NCBI RefSeq assembly: GCF_001039355.2
Contig: NW_019775878.1
Coordinates: 118,607-182,606, forward strand
Length of the DNA stretch: 64,000 nt
Reading direction: 5' to 3'
Source of the DNA: Lingula anatina
Taxonomy: Eukaryota > Brachiopoda > Lingulata > Lingulida > Lingulidae
Numbering within the stretch: position 1 is the stretch's first letter; every line of letters starts with the position of its first letter. Shown one piece after another: positions 48,338 through 59,778 of the stretch. Below the pieces are notes generated by a model. That model did no database searches. It saw only the letters and a list, made by a program, of their open reading frames with translations, and was not told the origin of the DNA. A program made the translations under genes and the position numbers.

Positions 48338-48588
48338 TGGGGAGGAAAATGAGCAACTTGATTTTTATCTCGGCTTGGAAAAGCAATATATTACGACAGA
48401 CACTTGAAATTACACAGACATCAGAAATACCAAAATGAGACGCTCATAAAAATGTGAAGTAGACAGACCCCCACGTGACGGCTCTTACCTGAGCTTGCAA
48501 AGCAGTGAAGAACAATAAACATAAACAGGGACGCCAGCAAGCAGTAAAACAGTGCTTTTGCCAGCGAAGCCATTGGGCACTTCTTCAT
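47293..48588 (-). CDS. Carbohydrate sulfotransferase of the HNK-1/CHST8-14 family
   Basis: Two coding exons, 48489-48588 and 47293-48203, give 336 residues. The first encodes a short basic tail and a signal anchor (LFYCLLASLFMFIVLHCFA), so the protein is a type II Golgi enzyme. The catalytic domain has the two PAPS-binding signatures of the family: the 5'-phosphosulfate loop (CQVFKAGSTNIKRIF) and the 3'-phosphate site (LLIVRHPFERLVSYYR). The later family blocks ANHWLPISSQCAPC and YDLIGKVETLDDD also follow. It transfers sulfate from PAPS to a sugar hydroxyl, probably GalNAc or a related residue on glycosaminoglycan or glycoprotein chains. Regiospecificity cannot be told. Size fits the family (330-420). 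The two ATGs near the start are in different frames; I chose the one at 48588 (MKKCPMAS) because it alone gives the anchor and the right splice phase. The intron holds poly(A) and (GA)n runs. Confidence 0.93.
48231..48333. repeat. Poly(A) and (GA)n in the sulfotransferase intron
   Basis: About 43 A residues and, after 20 bases, about 42 bases of GA repeat. It fills much of the 285-base intron between the two coding exons. Confidence 0.9.
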
Positions 48589-48948
48589 CCTGCATTAAGT
48601 CAACCTACGGGTTAGAGAAGCACGCATATGCAATCTATATATAATATAAAACTCCAATAAAGATGGCGTCCCTTTGCTCCATTTTCAACGAACATTATCT
48701 TTCACGCTCTGTTGGACTATTTGCAAGCTAGCAGAGGTAACAAACGTGGAAAGCTTGGCTCAAGTTTTATCAAAGTCAGTGTGACACATTTTAGGTTAGT
48801 AAATTGGTACTTACTGCCGAGGTGAGAAAGAATTTATGTTAATTCAAGTCGGCTTTGGTATTTCAGCACTACGTATGGGGATTTAATTTTGTTTCGTTAA
48901 AACGTGAATATGGATGTGGGGGGGGGGGGGGGGTAGATATTCCAGTAA

Positions 48949-49196
48949 AGCCTAGGTCCCAACCGACCGTACGGGCTGCTACGTGAGGTCTACGGCCAAA
49001 AAAAAAAAAAAAAATGGGGAAAACGTGGAAGTTTGTGCGTGAGGAGCACGTCCATCGTGCGACTTTTGGAGGACGCAAAGAGCACGTAGAAACTTTTCAC
49101 CAATTACTTGATTCCTTCCCTGCGATCTAGCTACGTCCTAGCCGGACGCAAGGAACCTAAAAACCGTGCGTCCAAAACGTAGTTGGGACCTAGGCT
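48949..49196. mobile_element. MITE-like element with AGCCTAGGTCCCAAC inverted ends
   Basis: The left end agcctaggtcccaac (48949-48963) is the exact reverse complement of the right end gttgggacctaggct (49182-49196). Internally, gaccgtacgggctgctacg and related acgt-rich blocks are weakly inverted. There is no coding capacity. The G run and A run inside or next to it are length-variable tracts. Confidence 0.7.
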
Positions 49197-50180
49197 TAAG
49201 TGATATTATCTGCGGTGTTGTACACTTTTATATATAAACGATCGAGTTTAAATATCTCTGATCTCATCTTTTGTTAAAATCATAGCGAAATTACGTTTTT
49301 GCAAAAGTAAATTTCCTTAAAATAAAAGATCGTTGTTCGGGATTTTTTTTCGATATTCAGTGTTGAGAAAATGGAAAACCGTGTTTGTATTTTGGTCAAA
49401 AAATTTTACCTTTGAAAATAAAAACATTTTTATCAAGGTACTGACCTCCTTTGACGATAAACCAACCACATTCGTACCGCGCTTTACTTAGAACTACCAG
49501 TATTGCTAGTTGTCTAATGCAAGTGCCTTCGTGTCTTCATTATAGATTAGAAGACATTATCATTGCAATATGTAACTTGAAGGTAATAAACTTAATAAAA
49601 AATAAATAATTGCCAAAACCGGAAAAGACTATTATACAAAACAGAAGAAACCAAAAGTACCTTGATCAGCACGGGAGGTCTTTATTTTCATATAAGTACC
49701 AAGTTCACGTCACGCCTACATAGTTACATTATCATGAAGAAGCAAGATAAAAAATAGACCGTTACCATGGCGCTGTTTAAATATTTACAGGTATTAAAAC
49801 AAATATGATACCTGGTGTTCAATATACCTGAGAATGTGACCGGCATCTCTAGGGCTGATATATTCTAATTAAACATTAATAAGGTGAGAAGACGTTTAAT
49901 GGATATATGCATTATTAGCCAGTACATTGTAAAAGGGAAGCTCGCTGATATAATTACTTAACATCATTAAAAACGCAAGGATCAGAAAATAACTTTCTGT
50001 CGTCAAATATGGTATGCATTTACTTATTTATTTTTTACCTAACATTTATGTGGAAAATTCTATATCTTATGCTTAAGGCACATATAAATGTTTTAAAATT
50101 TTCTTTTGGATTGTACATTTTTTTCTGATCCGCGCGTTTCTGTTAATACTATTTTATATATTTTTATATAGAGTCTTTCT

Positions 50181-50276
50181 CTGTTACACCCTTTCACAAC
50201 CTTAGTAGTCTCTCAGCTAAGCCGATGCCTTTTTTGTTGCATCCTTTCACATTTTAGGAGTCTCTCAGCAGAGCCT
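50181..50276. repeat. Two imperfect tandem units of about 47 bases
   Basis: The first unit is gttacaccctttcacaacct plus tagtagtctctcagctaagccgatgc. The second is gttgcatcctttcacatttt plus aggagtctctcagcagagcctatacg. They share about three quarters of their bases. No function is evident. Confidence 0.6.
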
Positions 50277-50345
50277 ATACGTTACACATTTGATTACTGA
50301 AATCTTGAAAATCTCTGTGAATGATTAACACAAGTATTCTGCAAC

Positions 50346-50412
<67 letters not shown>

Positions 50413-50634
50413 TGCTGTTGGAGTAGTGTATTTCTCATTATCTATATCAAATTCTATTTGCAGTTCTTTCTCGCGTACCTAACAGTATTAAAAATCTTCA
50501 TTCTAATTTTGAAACTGTTTCATAACGCAAAGTCTTTAAAATTACTTCGTTGCAATTACTGTTTCCACTTTGTGCGCTTTCAGAGTATAATATTGCCTTT
50601 ATCATAAACGAATCAAATGCCAAAGAAATTGCAC

Positions 50635-50665
<31 letters not shown>

Positions 50666-51433
50666 CAACGGTTAGGTGGGATATTGCTTCATCTTAGAAA
50701 CACTCATTTTGATTCAGATGTCAGCTGAGTGATAACCTCAATTCTATAAACAAGTTCACAATGCAGAAAGTTTATCAACAGTAATTAACCAGAGACAAAT
50801 ATGTGAATATCTAGAGACAGATCAACCTGTGGCCCTGGTAGAGGGCGCCTTTTGATTATAAAAAAAAACTTCATTATATCTTAGACTTAACAAGTGTTAG
50901 CAAGTGAAGTACTCAAAAGTACTTTAAAACAGGTGCCGAGCTATTAACTGCTTCTACTGTGCTACGTAATATAAAAGTAAAATGATTAACAAAGGTGGCT
51001 CCCGAATTCCCTTTTCTATTATAACAAAATGATGAGTGAAGCTTCTTTCGAATGGCTGCTGAAAATCGCCTCATTTCGTAAGAGATAAAAACAAAACCAA
51101 CATAAATATACACAAGTACATAAATAAAAAGTGGGTGCATTTTGTTCTTACTTCCTTGATCTTCCAATTATAAGGTACAGTTTATAATGCTGATTTCCAG
51201 AGTTACAATGCATATTAATTCACATAACTAGAAAGATACAAAACTGAATATTTTTTTTTCAACCCACAGCATACTATATGCATAGATTTCTTGATGTCAG
51301 TAGATATTGGAATATTCTGTCATAATTTCACAACATGATTGCATCAAGGGGTTCTTACATCATTTCTTACATAATTGCACAGAAGTTCCATAGGAAAGAG
51401 GTGAGAATGCAGCAAATCGGGGTGGGGGGGGGG

Positions 51434-52254
51434 GGGCACATGAAAAACACATATTTAGAAAGATACCCTAAACTGACTCTTTTGAACAAGACAAAAAGTT
51501 AATTCCATAAATCAGTGTCCTAATGTGTTTTAACACATCAAAATATTTATACCAAATAGCTATATATCTCTAAATTAAAGCTAAATAAAAGCTAACAACA
51601 GGGCTGTTTTAACAAAAGAACATTAGCCCAAAAATTGGTCTAAACTTTTAGAACACAAGAACTTGGTCTACTTCAGTGTCAGTGAGATAAATTCAGAGTA
51701 ATTCACTCAAGTATTGATCTCTAACAAAGTTCATGGTTCTATTACTAAAACTTTTATGTGGACTATATCTGGTGNNNNNNNNNNNNNNNNNNNNNNNNNN
51801 NNNNNNNNNNNNNNNNNNNNNNNNNNNNNNNNNNNNNNNNNNNNNNNNNNNNNNNNNNNNNNNNNNNNNNNNNNNNNNNNNNNNNNNNNNNNNNNNNNNN
51901 NNNNNNNNNNNNNNNGTCACATGAAAAACACATATTTAGAAAGATCCCCTAAACTGACTCTTCTGAACAAGACAAAAAGTTAATTCCATAAATCAGTGTC
52001 CTAATGTGTTTTAACACATCAAAATATTTATACCAAATAGCTATATATCTCTAAATTAAAGCTAAATAAAAGCTAACAACAGGGCTGTTTTAACAAAAGA
52101 ACATTAGCCCAAAAATTGGTCTAAACTTTTAGAACACAAGAACTTGGTCTACTTCAGTGTCAGTGAGATAAATTCAGAGTAATTCACTCAAGTATTGATC
52201 TCTAACAAAGTTCATGGTTCTATTACTAAAACTTTTATGTGGACTATATCTGGT
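51434..52254. repeat. Near-identical 340-base direct copies flanking an assembly gap
   Basis: The sequence from 51436 to 51774 (beginning cacatgaaaaacacatattt) is repeated from about 51918 to 52254 with only a few differences. The N run (51775-51915) starts exactly where copy one reaches the end point tggactatatctggtg of copy two. This is most simply an unmerged overlap or haplotype copy joined by a gap of estimated size, not a biological tandem duplication. Confidence 0.85.
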
Positions 52255-52791
52255 GTCAAGGTATAATAACCCTATTAAATCATTAGTCAACAATTTGAAA
52301 GCAAATGGGAGTGAAGTGGACAACCTATATGGATAGATAAAAAGTTTAGACCAATTTTTTCATCTAAATTGCTTTTGTTAAACAGGGCCCCCGGTCACTT
52401 AAATATTGATCAGCCAGATAACATGTTAATGCATGAATTCATACTCATTGAAAAAAATATCAATATAAAACTGTGGAGATATTGTTTAAGTTACCGAATT
52501 GCCAAAAAGGACACTATTCAAATATTTTAAGCTTCATAATACATTCTTTTATTTTAATATTGATGAAAACTTAGAGGATCCCATTTGTGTTGCTTCAAAA
52601 GATGTTTTGAAAAGAGCATGAAGCACTTACATGATACCTTAGCAATCACAAAAAATGACACTTCTTAAATACATTTTAATACTAGTAGATGAACACAATC
52701 AAAAATGCACTGCTATTATGCTGTTGAGTGGAATGAAATTAGTTACCATGTTTCCATGGCAACTTGTACCCATGGTTACATGTATCAATGG

Positions 52792-54777
52792 TTACTGGAC
52801 TTGGGCTGCCTTTTCAATGAAGTTGGCCAGCTTCACATCTTTGTCCGACAGACCACTGACATCATGAGTGCTCAGTGTTATCTGAACCTGGGGAAAAAGT
52901 AATTGTTCAGAAATGTGATTCAAATTTGCCAATGACAATAATTTATTTTCTTCCAAATGTACTAGTATATAATTTGGATGAGTGTGGTTCAATATACATC
53001 AAATAAGTTGAAATAAAATGTAAACAGTATTAAAATGAAAGTGTACTACAATTTAAAAGTTAAACAAATGTTAAGTGAATAAAACACTCTTTCCTGAACT
53101 TTGAGGACAAGCAACACTTTTGGATAATGTTTTAACAGATAAATGCCATGAATTAATGTCACAAAAATAATCCAATTTACCACTTATTTCATGAGATTTA
53201 TGGTGTGCATAAGCCAGTGGGTGACTGAGGTTGGGGGGGGGGGGGGGGGTAGTGAAAACCATCATGTCAGCGTAAGTTTCTAGTTTTCCCAGAATGTTAC
53301 AGGTTTATAAGGAAAGGAGAAATTATATGGAAAGGATCAAGAAAGGTGGATCAAAGGTAGACTGGTTAAAGAACAATGAGCAAAAAGTTAAGTTCTCCTT
53401 CATGATGATGATGATTTGATAGGTGGTATTCCTTACCTTATTGTAGACATTGAACCACTCTGGATGGTGGTCCATCTTTTCTGCCAGGAGGGCCACTCTG
53501 GTCATAAAACCAAAGGCCTGGGAATTAATACAATAAAATATGTTTATGGAATGATCAATTGTGTCATGAAAGCTTGGTTACTTAAGCAAAAATTTCATCT
53601 TCTGAAACGTTATTTTAACCACTTAAATCTGAGGATTATTTAGTAAGGATAACCCAGCATCTGTAACTTTATCTATTATTGCATTAACTGCACTGAAAAT
53701 GTATTAGGTAATTCTCTTTGAATTTAAGTACATCAAGGGCATTTGGTTGCTTTATTCTTTGTTCATTTGTTTTATTCTTAATTCCACTGCCAAAAAAATA
53801 AATAAATAAATAAATTTATAAATAAGAAAAATGAAAAATTACTTGACATTTGCACTGAACGAAATTATCTAAACACACTGTATTGATTTTATTTAAGATA
53901 TATTATATAAAAATATTTATGAACTTTTCAGTCACCACTATATGACAAAATAGAAATTAAATTGTATAATACTCTATAACTGCTGTCCAAAGAAAAATGT
54001 TAATGAAGAACTGAATTCAGCCTCATTAAGGAACACTTTAATTCTAACCTGGTTGAAATTCTTGAACATGAATTCTTTGTAAATGGCATCTCTCCCATCC
54101 ACCATGACCCAGCCAGCTGATTTTAGAGGTGAGAGGACAGAGTCTCTCTCCTCTGCGGTTAGCTTGGCTCTCTTTGCCTCTGATGCCTTTGAAAACATGA
54201 TTGATTTTTAGTGCAATGTTATTTCCTTCCATTGTTTTATTATTTTCAGAAATCTATTTATTGTTCAAACCAAACATTTAACAAACAAATAATACAATAA
54301 ATTAATAAGAAAAACCAAGAACTTTAGACAACATAAGTGAATTATCAATCATCACCATCTTGCACAAAAAGCAAACTGAATTATAATATATGTCAACATC
54401 ATGCCCATAGCGTACTAGTACTATTACTAATAATAAGAACAATAATAATAATGACAGCAATAACAGAGGCAAGATAAAACCAGATGTTGAGAGGTTGATA
54501 AGTATGTCAGATATGTTTGGCGTCACATCTTATCTTAGGACAGTTGAAATAAATGGCTGTTCTCACTATTTATTCAAGAGACGACGAAAAGACATCTAGA
54601 TTTAGGCATAAAAACCTGCTATCCTGTAGACTTCTGAAACAACATATGATGCCACAGTCTATACTTGTAAATAAATCAACGCCTGCAGCTGCTATTAAAA
54701 GGTAATTAGTTGCATGACAGCAACATAAATCTTACCATTTTCCCAAACTGTCGCACTTGTCTGAAGATGAGTCGCAT
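52792..54777 (-). CDS. PCBD1: Pterin-4a-carbinolamine dehydratase (DCoH family)
   Basis: Exons in transcript order are 54736-54777, 54049-54186, 53437-53517 and 52792-52887, giving 118 residues with every splice in phase 0. The protein follows the family closely: [54 protein letters not shown] (the histidine pair of the active site) and WFNVYNKV, then [20 protein letters not shown]. The enzyme dehydrates 4a-hydroxytetrahydrobiopterin in the recycling of the BH4 cofactor for aromatic amino acid hydroxylases. In vertebrates the family also acts as dimerisation cofactor of HNF1. The first 14 residues ([14 protein letters not shown]) are basic and could be a mitochondrial-type leader; a start at a later methionine is not available in the second coding exon. 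PCBD1 versus PCBD2 orthology is not decided by eye. One donor is gttaga (after 54049). It faces INTS10 head to head. Confidence 0.95.
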
Positions 54778-55016
54778 TGATGCCGCCAACCCACAATCCT
54801 CAGTGCAGTTTCCGGTTTACTTTTTGTTATATCTACGTTTCTACAGTAGATAACGCAATAGTCTGTCCACTGAATAACCTGAGCGATTCTGATGAAATAT
54901 TTATGAAAATGCGTTCATCTTTTGCTCTTGTGTATTTTCTAATTACCTCTAAAAACAGTGCGTGAAATGGGGAAGTAACATCTGCGCATATAGATCTACG
55001 CAGGTTATTTACAGTA
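54778..55016. promoter_or_regulatory. Putative bidirectional promoter of PCBD and INTS10
   Basis: Only 239 bases separate the two start codons, which point away from each other. There is no TATA box at a sensible distance on either side, consistent with housekeeping promoters. No further factor sites can be defended. Confidence 0.55.
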
Positions 55017-56369
55017 ATGGCAGCCTCCATGGAAGAGGACGTGACTTCCTTACGACCAGAAAGTTGGTTAATTCATCGTGCAAAAAGCTGCTTGAAAACA
55101 GATGGGTGCGCTGCAAAAGCATGGCTCATCACAGCCCGTACTTTGTTCCCACAAAATTTTGATATAAAGGTACAGAGAAATGTCTATAAGCCAGATATCG
55201 GCATAGAATTCAGCATCGTTAAGATGCAAAACTCTAGTCGGTCTCAGTAACACAGTACGAGCCTTACTTACTCTGCTTTTCCAAGGAATTGGATCACATT
55301 TGGAATGGCAAATAAAGCAACCCAGTCTAAAAATAAACTCGAATCTTTACATTTACCTTTAAATCATGGGACCGGGTTACGTCCCATTAAAGTGACACAT
55401 TTGATAAAAAATAAAATATCTTAGCTGCAACCGTGTGAATATAATTTTATCTAACTGTTTATTATTTATTTATTGCCCAGAATACCTGTACACAACCGCT
55501 GTTCTGATAATGATTCTGCACAAAAATTCACAGTGTTATGACATCCTTTTGCACCTACTGGTATTTGGCTCTTAAAATGCTTGTACATACTCCCTGTTTT
55601 CAGTTTGAAGCCTATGAAGTAGAAAAGAATGCCAGGAATATCAAACTTGCTGCAAAAGACTTACAGGAAATGTATGTGGTTTGTATTTCAATAGGAATCA
55701 CACATTTTAGATTTTCCAGAAACTCTTCTTAGATTTACCTTTCTGAGATTTTCTTTTTTAAAAAAATTTCTGTAGCAAATATGTTTCTCTTTTGTTGCTC
55801 ATGAAGTGTCTTTGTTCTGATGACTGCCATGGCTCAGATACATGTACATGTAAGTTTCCATAAATAAAATAAGATTCTTACACTGTAATTTACACAAATA
55901 GGAAACAGTCAGGGTTGTGTATTTATCATTTAAAATTCATACTGAATTGAAATAATAATTTCCAATGTCAAGAAAAGCCATTCCTTTTTGTCCAGGTTGA
56001 GTAGTTTCAAAGAAGAGCCTCGCCTGAACCAGGAACTCCAGGCTGTCTCTGATGCTTTACAGGCAGAGGGCGCTGATCCCAAGACAGCACTGTATAAAGG
56101 TTTCTGTTTCATTTTGAGACTGATTTATTAATTTTACTGTAGCTGATGAATGAAAGCTCTGTATATATAATGTTTTAGTTCTGTTCATCTGTAGTTATAA
56201 TTATAAGTGTGCATACAATTTAACCTTGAAACAGTAGTATTTCTTTGCCTTTTGAAAAAAAAAAAGAAATTAAAGAGATAGCTTCAGAATGTCTTTAAGA
56301 TTTATTGTTCAGCTATATTTGTCATCACCTATAAATGGCCAGACGATGTGCAAGATCATGTTTATTTGT

Positions 56370-56426
<57 letters not shown>

Positions 56427-59400
56427 ATTGTATACTGACACCACTATCGCAGATATATTCAGTGCGCTGCCTGCTGAGACCCAGCGCCAGATGCTACTGT
56501 CTGTGATCAGTCAGAAACAAGATGTCCTCCACCAGTGTAAAGCCACATTATTGATATTGAGAAGATTTCCAGATCTTGTTCCGGACACAGGGGTGAGAAA
56601 TCGGAACAAATGGAATCTAGTTAAAAAAATTTTGTCTCTTTTGAGAAAATTTGCTTTTTCTAATCACCTTTTACACATGAGAGAATGAAAAACCTGAATT
56701 GATTTTTTCCTCATTTGCTTTGTTTTTAAAACTGGCAATCTGATGACAGGATAGATAGGATAGATTTTTGTCATAATATTTCTCCTCAGAAATCCAGGCT
56801 ACATTGTCATAAATTTTATGGTCAATTTATATTATGAAAAAAAGTAGCACAGGAATTCATGATTTCACATGAAGGAAGAAAAAAGCTGCCAGAAGGCTAG
56901 CTGTGCATACATATTTAGATATAGGTTTACATATTCATTAATGTCTGTCTCTAGGTGAACTTGGCTGAGAGTCTTCTATCAGCAGAGAAACATGCTCACT
57001 TCCACACTGCACTCAACTGCTATAGGAAATACTTGGGTAAGAATTGTATGACAACTGTCAACAATAGAATTGCACTCATGGCGTCCAGATCTGTAGGTTC
57101 TGGATTCAATACTCCATTGGGCCACACTGAAATGCTTTCATTAAAATGGTACTGGTAGTCTCCTTGCTTCTCTGTGAGATTTTTGAGACTTTCTTTTTTG
57201 CTTTACAAATCAACCCCTTAGGAATATAAATTTTGTTTTAAATTGGAAAGAAACTCCACACTTTGAGCTTAATATGACATGATCTCATCCTGTGTGAAGT
57301 CAAAGTAGGCACAAAAACTCACCAAAAACACATTTTAAGCCCCAAAGTACAACCTAATTTGCTAAATGCTCAACCAACCCTGTTTATTTAAAACATTTTA
57401 TTTCTGATATTTTCCACCCATTTTCCTCTTCAGTTCATGACCTGCTTCCCATCATGCTGAACTGCAAGGAGGCCAGCCTGGCACACAAACAGCTCTACAA
57501 GTGGCTGCAGAAAAGCATCGAGTTTTACATCTCCTATATAACGCAGCCCCCTCCTCTGGATGCTGGGTTATCTTCTCCAGGTAGGATATTGAGGTCAACA
57601 CTGCTGCCATCTTTTGGTGCTGGGTGGTACTTTTCAGGCAAAACTCTACTTGGCATAGCTGTGTATAGTTTTTAATTGAACCAGCAAGTTAATTTAATAT
57701 ATGATTTATGGTCAGGGGATTTTAAAGTTTTATTTGTAGGTAAATCTGCATAAATGTTACTTGTCTTTTTTGTTTTTGAATTTTTCCCTTTAAGCTGTGT
57801 AGTATATTCTTTTGATTGATAAAGAGATTAAAAAATTAATCATTAGCACTAAGTTAGACAAATTTATGATCAGTTATGAATAAGAATTAATTTTGAATTA
57901 ATAAGTAACTTTTATGGATGTTATAAAATATTAAGTTAAATATTGTTTTTTCTTTTGCCTTTTCAGATATGATGTCTCCAACAAAGAAACTAACAATGTC
58001 CTTCTCTGGCAAGCGTCTCCAAGCCATCCAAGGACTTGCTGAGAAGGACAGTCACATTCCACGTCCCTGGCAGACTTTGTTTGACATCGTCACGGCAACA
58101 GGGCAACAGCTGGGGTGGGAGATTGGGGATTTCTTTATGAAGACCAGGTAAGGAACCTCCCAGAGACTGTCACACTCGCTTCTGCCTCCCCTGCCCCCCC
58201 CCTGCCCCCCCCTGCCCCCCCCCCACACCTGTCCCAGACCCTGCAGTGGCTTGGGTCATAAATATTGTGACCATCTTAGACCCCATCCCCATAGGCACCA
58301 TCTGTCTACAAAGATTAATCCAACTCAGCAGAGACTGTCGCTGAGTGCAATCAGCTGAACTGAATGACACACCTTCCGTGTTTTCAACATATTCTTGAAA
58401 TCACCAGCTTTTCTGTATTCTACTTAATGCCTCTGTTATTTAAAACTGAAAAGATCATATCTGATCATTTCCTAATTTTATTTTCAGTCGAGAAGCCCAG
58501 TGGCAAGAAATTCTCCTCCTTCATAACAAGTGTCAGCAGTCAGATCACAGTGGCCTGCACAGACAGCTGTTGTACTGTACTCTAATATTACTACTACAGT
58601 GTATACATGACTACCAGACTAGGATGGATTCTGGGCTGTTTACAGGTATAGTATGCTTGCATACATTTGGTACCTAGAAATCAGGGGTTTCCCCAGGATT
58701 TGGGGTATAGGGAGTCCAAAAAGCCAGGTATATTATGTTCACTTGATTAAACAAATCATATTTATTTTGCTGCAGTTTTAACTTTACAGTTAAATGCCTC
58801 ATTCTTTTTTTTACACATCAGTCTTTTTGTGCAGTTTTGAAAACCCAAGATTAGAGACTTGAAACTCTAGACAAAATGTCTGGAAGTTTTTTATTAAAAA
58901 TTTAACAAGATAAAAAGTTTTGAAATACGTCAGTGTGTTATATTTCAGGTAGCAGTAATCACCTGGAGTCCATTGCATTAATGGAAGGATTTAAGGCTGA
59001 TGGAGATGAAGGAAGGGTGCATGGGTAAGTGTATATAATTTTGCGATTTCACCAAGACTTGTGAAATTAAGTCAGAAAGCTATGGAGTAGGAGTGCATTG
59101 AGGAGGCTTTATGTATGAATTTTCCCCTCTGTGAAGTGTTGGAGCTGCATTTAGCTTTTGATTATGCACCCTGTATGTATATAATTATTAAATATGATGA
59201 ATTTTATTTTAGACGGACAACTGAACAGCATCAAGTATGTGACTTCATGGCAGTAGTTGAAATTATAGTTACTGTGCCACATTCTGGGCAGCCAAGTACT
59301 TTAAAGCATTGTCAAGAAGTTTGCCCATAGCTGGGAGCTGGGTTGTTATATCAAAGAGACAGTCTATGGTCTAAATCTGTATAAGATTTAGCCAATTTGA

Positions 59401-59741
59401 TGCATTTATGTATTCACTATTATCATGATGGTTATATATATATTTGTGTTACTGTTTTAGGCCCAAGCATAAAAAGCTGAAAGTTGAAAGCACCATACCC
59501 CAGATCCACAGTAATTCCAATATTCCTGACTCCAATGTGTTGATGCAGAATATGTTGACAGCATTCAAGTGTTGGGAGCTGCTGCATGTGGACAGCCTAG
59601 AGAAGGGTGTGTAACCTGGATCTCTATTTTTGAAAACTTTGATCAGTAATTCAATTAATCTACAGTTGTGGGGAAATATTGATATTTGTTGTTTGAAATG
59701 TTTGTCCTTGTCCATTTCTTCAACTAAGATCCATCACATGT

Positions 59742-59778
<37 letters not shown>

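Larger units (their letters stand above)
48589..52791. other. Intergenic spacer with an assembly gap, no gene supported
   Basis: About 4.2 kb. It holds an inverted-repeat element (48949-49196), a two-copy imperfect tandem repeat (50181-50276), (TA)n then (CA)n (50348-50412), (AAT)n (50636-50662), and the gap at 51775-51915 with its flanking duplication. Minus-strand tttatt near 52546 may be the poly(A) signal for PCBD. I see no coding exon. Confidence 0.6.

Noticed and set aside
51693-51983. Open frames across the N run
   Set aside because: They consist mostly of unknown residues created by the assembly gap.
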